Shown piece by piece: positions 62,505-64,000 of a stretch of DNA of 64,000 nt. The DNA comes from Spirochaetota bacterium (GTDB lineage Bacteria; Spirochaetota; UBA4802; UBA5550): assembly GCA_003246895.1 (NCBI GenBank), contig QKCL01000048.1, positions 62,001 to 126,000 on the forward strand. Direction: 5' to 3'. The translations under genes were made by a program, and so were the position numbers. Every line of letters starts with the position of its first letter. Position 1 is the stretch's first letter. The notes under the pieces were generated by a model, which searched no databases, was not told the origin of the DNA, and worked only from the letters and a program-made list of their open reading frames with translations.

Positions 62505-63377
62505 ATGCTGCATAAAAAGTGCATGGAAAGGACGAATATTTTAGTTTGCAGTGATGCCTTAATGGGAAGGGAGCTTTCTTCGGAAATTGAAAAACTCAGA
62601 ATAAATGTTCAGACTGTTCCTGTATCCGGTTTCGCGTCATATAACCTTGAAAAGACCGATATTCTGATATTTTATATTGATGATTTTTCCCTTGCTGAAA
62701 GGTATTGTGAATTATTCAATGACAGGAGGATGGACGGGATTTTTAAAATCATCATAAGCAGTGAATCCTTTCGTGAATCCTTTCTTGAAAAATTTTCAAA
62801 CTCCGAAGATGTGCAGTTTTTTCTTGTCCCTCTTAATGTCAGTGAATTTCTTTTTTCCCTTGAGAAAGTTGTTCTGGTTGATCAGTACAAGAGAGTCCTG
62901 CAGGGGATTTCAAATGATTCAGTATCAAGGCTCAGTAATATAAAAAGAGTTCTTTTTTCTGAAGATAATGGCTTCGGGAGCCCTGTCCGGGACCGTAATT
63001 TTCTTGTTGATCTTCTTGATTTTGAGAAAAAAATCATTATGGAACAGGTGGCATTGAATGAGTCTGTACGTGAAATCGCCACACTCAGAAATGTGGAATT
63101 TTCCGCATTGAGAGACAGGATTGAGGCCGAGGAGCACCTTGAGCAGATGCGCAGGGATGAACTCATTGAAGCCCGAAGAATCATTGAAGCCCAGGAAGTA
63201 CTCATAGACCATTCTGCAAGGGAACTGCATGAGGCAAACAGAATAATAGACGCCAGGGAAACTGTTGAGGAGTTAAGCAGGAATGAAGCACTGTCTCTGC
63301 GTGAAGAGATTAATTCGCTTAAAAATGAGAACATGATTCTTAAAGAAAAAATAAAACAATTGACTGATTCTGTTTAG
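62505..63377 (+). CDS. Unrecognised protein with three 21-residue repeats
   Basis: 290 residues (alternative start ATG 62523). The first ~125 residues have an alternating strand-helix layout of receiver-like size (NILVCSDALMG, DILIFYIDDF, FKIIISSES, VQFFLVPLN), but the phospho-Asp pattern is not convincing. Residues 201-263 hold three copies of a 21-residue unit (ALRDRIEAEEHLEQMRRDELI, EARRIIEAQEVLIDHSARELH, EANRIIDARETVEELSRNEAL), then a coiled end. Role unknown; a scaffold or signalling adaptor is possible. Followed by another unknown gene 49 bases on. Confidence 0.75.
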   Translation: MLHKKCMERTNILVCSDALMGRELSSEIEKLRINVQTVPVSGFASYNLEKTDILIFYIDDFSLAERYCELFNDRRMDGIFKIIISSESFRESFLEKFSNSEDVQFFLVPLNVSEFLFSLEKVVLVDQYKRVLQGISNDSVSRLSNIKRVLFSEDNGFGSPVRDRNFLVDLLDFEKKIIMEQVALNESVREIATLRNVEFSALRDRIEAEEHLEQMRRDELIEARRIIEAQEVLIDHSARELHEANRIIDARETVEELSRNEALSLREEINSLKNENMILKEKIKQLTDSV

Positions 63378-63426
63378 TCTTCAAATATAAAATTATTAAG
63401 TATAAGTATATGTTGACGGGTGTTAT

Positions 63427-63699
63427 ATGGAATGGGAAAAAATCCTTGCGGAATCTGTGAAAGACGGAATAATCAAGGAACTGCATCTTAGAAAGCTTCC
63501 GGTATTAAAGACTGTTGATAACTGGAAAAAAGTTGAACTCATCGGATGGGTGGACCATCAGATGAAGTATACTTATTATAAGGGTGGACTTGTAAAAGTT
63601 AACAACAGGCTGTATTTTGTGCAGGATAAAACCATCAAGGCGCTTCAGGGATTTATGAACTGGGATTTTCCCACAAGAATAAAAGTTATTGAGGATTAG
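63427..63699 (+). CDS. Unrecognised 90-residue protein
   Basis: 90 residues, not recognised. Soluble, mixed: an N-terminal helix (MEWEKILAESVKDGIIKELHL) and a beta-rich part rich in Tyr and Trp (WVDHQMKYTYYKGGLVKVNNRLYFVQ). It is probably in an operon with the preceding gene. No strong RBS is visible (GGTGTTAT before the ATG). Confidence 0.65.
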   Translation: MEWEKILAESVKDGIIKELHLRKLPVLKTVDNWKKVELIGWVDHQMKYTYYKGGLVKVNNRLYFVQDKTIKALQGFMNWDFPTRIKVIED

Positions 63700-63737
63700 T
63701 AAGAATAACTGAACTTTTTACCGTGAAATCATTGTCT

Positions 63738-64000
63738 TCAGTCGTTTTTTTCAAATACATTCAGCACAACATCGAATTTTTTTGAAAATTTTACCAGGTC
63801 ATCGATTGATTCCTTGTCTATGAGCATGTAATTGTCTGCAATTCTTTTCTTTATTATTTTGGCAAGGCTGCTGTATGAGAGCTCATCAATAAAACTGCTG
63901 TGGCTTGTATAAACGAGAATTGATTTTGATATGTCAATCCGTATGGTCTGGTTTGTCCAGTCTTCAAGCAGAAATTCGAGATTCTGCGGCAGTTCATTTT
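63738..64000 (-). CDS. C-terminal part of an unnamed gene (partial)
   Basis: A minus-strand frame open from the window edge reads NELPQNLEFLLEDWTNQTIRI to VLNVFEKND, stop TGA at 63738-63740. The ELPQNLEFLLEDW start and the VYTSHSS, SLAKIIKKRIADN, DDLVKFSKKF pattern could belong to a helicase-associated (XPB/Ssl2-like) domain. The evidence is thin because most of the gene is outside the window. Confidence 0.5.
   Translation of the reverse strand, partial: NELPQNLEFLLEDWTNQTIRIDISKSILVYTSHSSFIDELSYSSLAKIIKKRIADNYMLIDKESIDDLVKFSKKFDVVLNVFEKND

Noticed and set aside
1-64000. CRISPR arrays, insertion sequences, prophage or rRNA
   Set aside because: No direct-repeat array, transposase ORF, phage module or rRNA-like stretch was found.

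Overview
The window (about 43% GC by eye) looks like chromosomal DNA of a spirochaete (Spirochaetota). Pointers are a long FliD filament-cap gene followed by an unrecognised partner, a FlgF/FlgG-type rod gene fused into an operon with murA, and many lipoproteins and periplasmic proteins, with a generally bacterial core (argH, gpmI, purF, lepA, murA, asd, tRNA-Trp). The phylum call is an inference from gene content; no rRNA is present. There are no CRISPR arrays, prophages or recognisable insertion sequences.

Layout. 0-5.6 kb: end of an unknown gene, fliD plus a partner gene, argH with an overlapping SanA-like gene. 5.6-8.7 kb: DUF3047 protein, STAS-like protein, gpmI. 8.7-12.7 kb: a compact ethanolamine cluster (permease, eutB, eutC) behind a textbook sigma-54 promoter with an 18-bp-arm inverted repeat upstream. 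13-18.7 kb: purF, tRNA-Trp and several small or unknown genes. 18.8-21.4 kb: flavodoxin-DUF2023 operon with a palindrome over its -10, then a proline symporter. 21.4-31.6 kb: two diguanylate cyclases, a secreted protein, the zur-znuA-znuC-znuB zinc uptake cluster with a candidate operator, a GGR-like flavoprotein, a previously untracked 48-residue Cys/Lys microprotein, a DMT transporter, and a PilZ-Usp operon. 31.7-36.5 kb: LamG lipoprotein, Lys-rich protein, purU, then a roughly 0.9 kb gene graveyard (truncated SDR gene, possible DUF1445 remnant, 38-bp palindromic terminator) and an Nramp-related transporter lacking the metal-binding motif. 36.9-44.6 kb: MscS channel, DUF2259, EF-hand protein, DsrE-like protein, a gene broken by a single-base frameshift, YkgJ-like, LysE-like, a periplasmic WD40 protein. 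44.9-51.8 kb: hybrid histidine kinase, secreted and lipoprotein genes, a third diguanylate cyclase. 52-64 kb: ABC-F ATPase, YjdM, lepA, murA-flgF, asd, CorA, a LysM transglycosylase, two unknown genes and a partial gene.

How the parts connect. The ethanolamine genes would import ethanolamine and convert it to acetaldehyde and ammonia in the cytosol under nitrogen or enhancer-protein control; no microcompartment or reactivase genes are here. Zur probably represses znuACB. Three cyclases that all retain an RxxD inhibitory site and one PilZ receptor show active c-di-GMP signalling. Much of the rest is single-gene or two-gene transcription units closed by clear hairpin terminators.

Best candidates for something new: the eat-eutBC regulatory region, the flavodoxin-DUF2023 operon with its operator-like palindrome, the 48-residue microprotein, the A6 frameshift gene, the receiver-sized protein with three 21-residue repeats, and the graveyard around 34.3-35.2 kb. 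None of these is proven to be a new system; all assignments are by reading motifs, without database searches.
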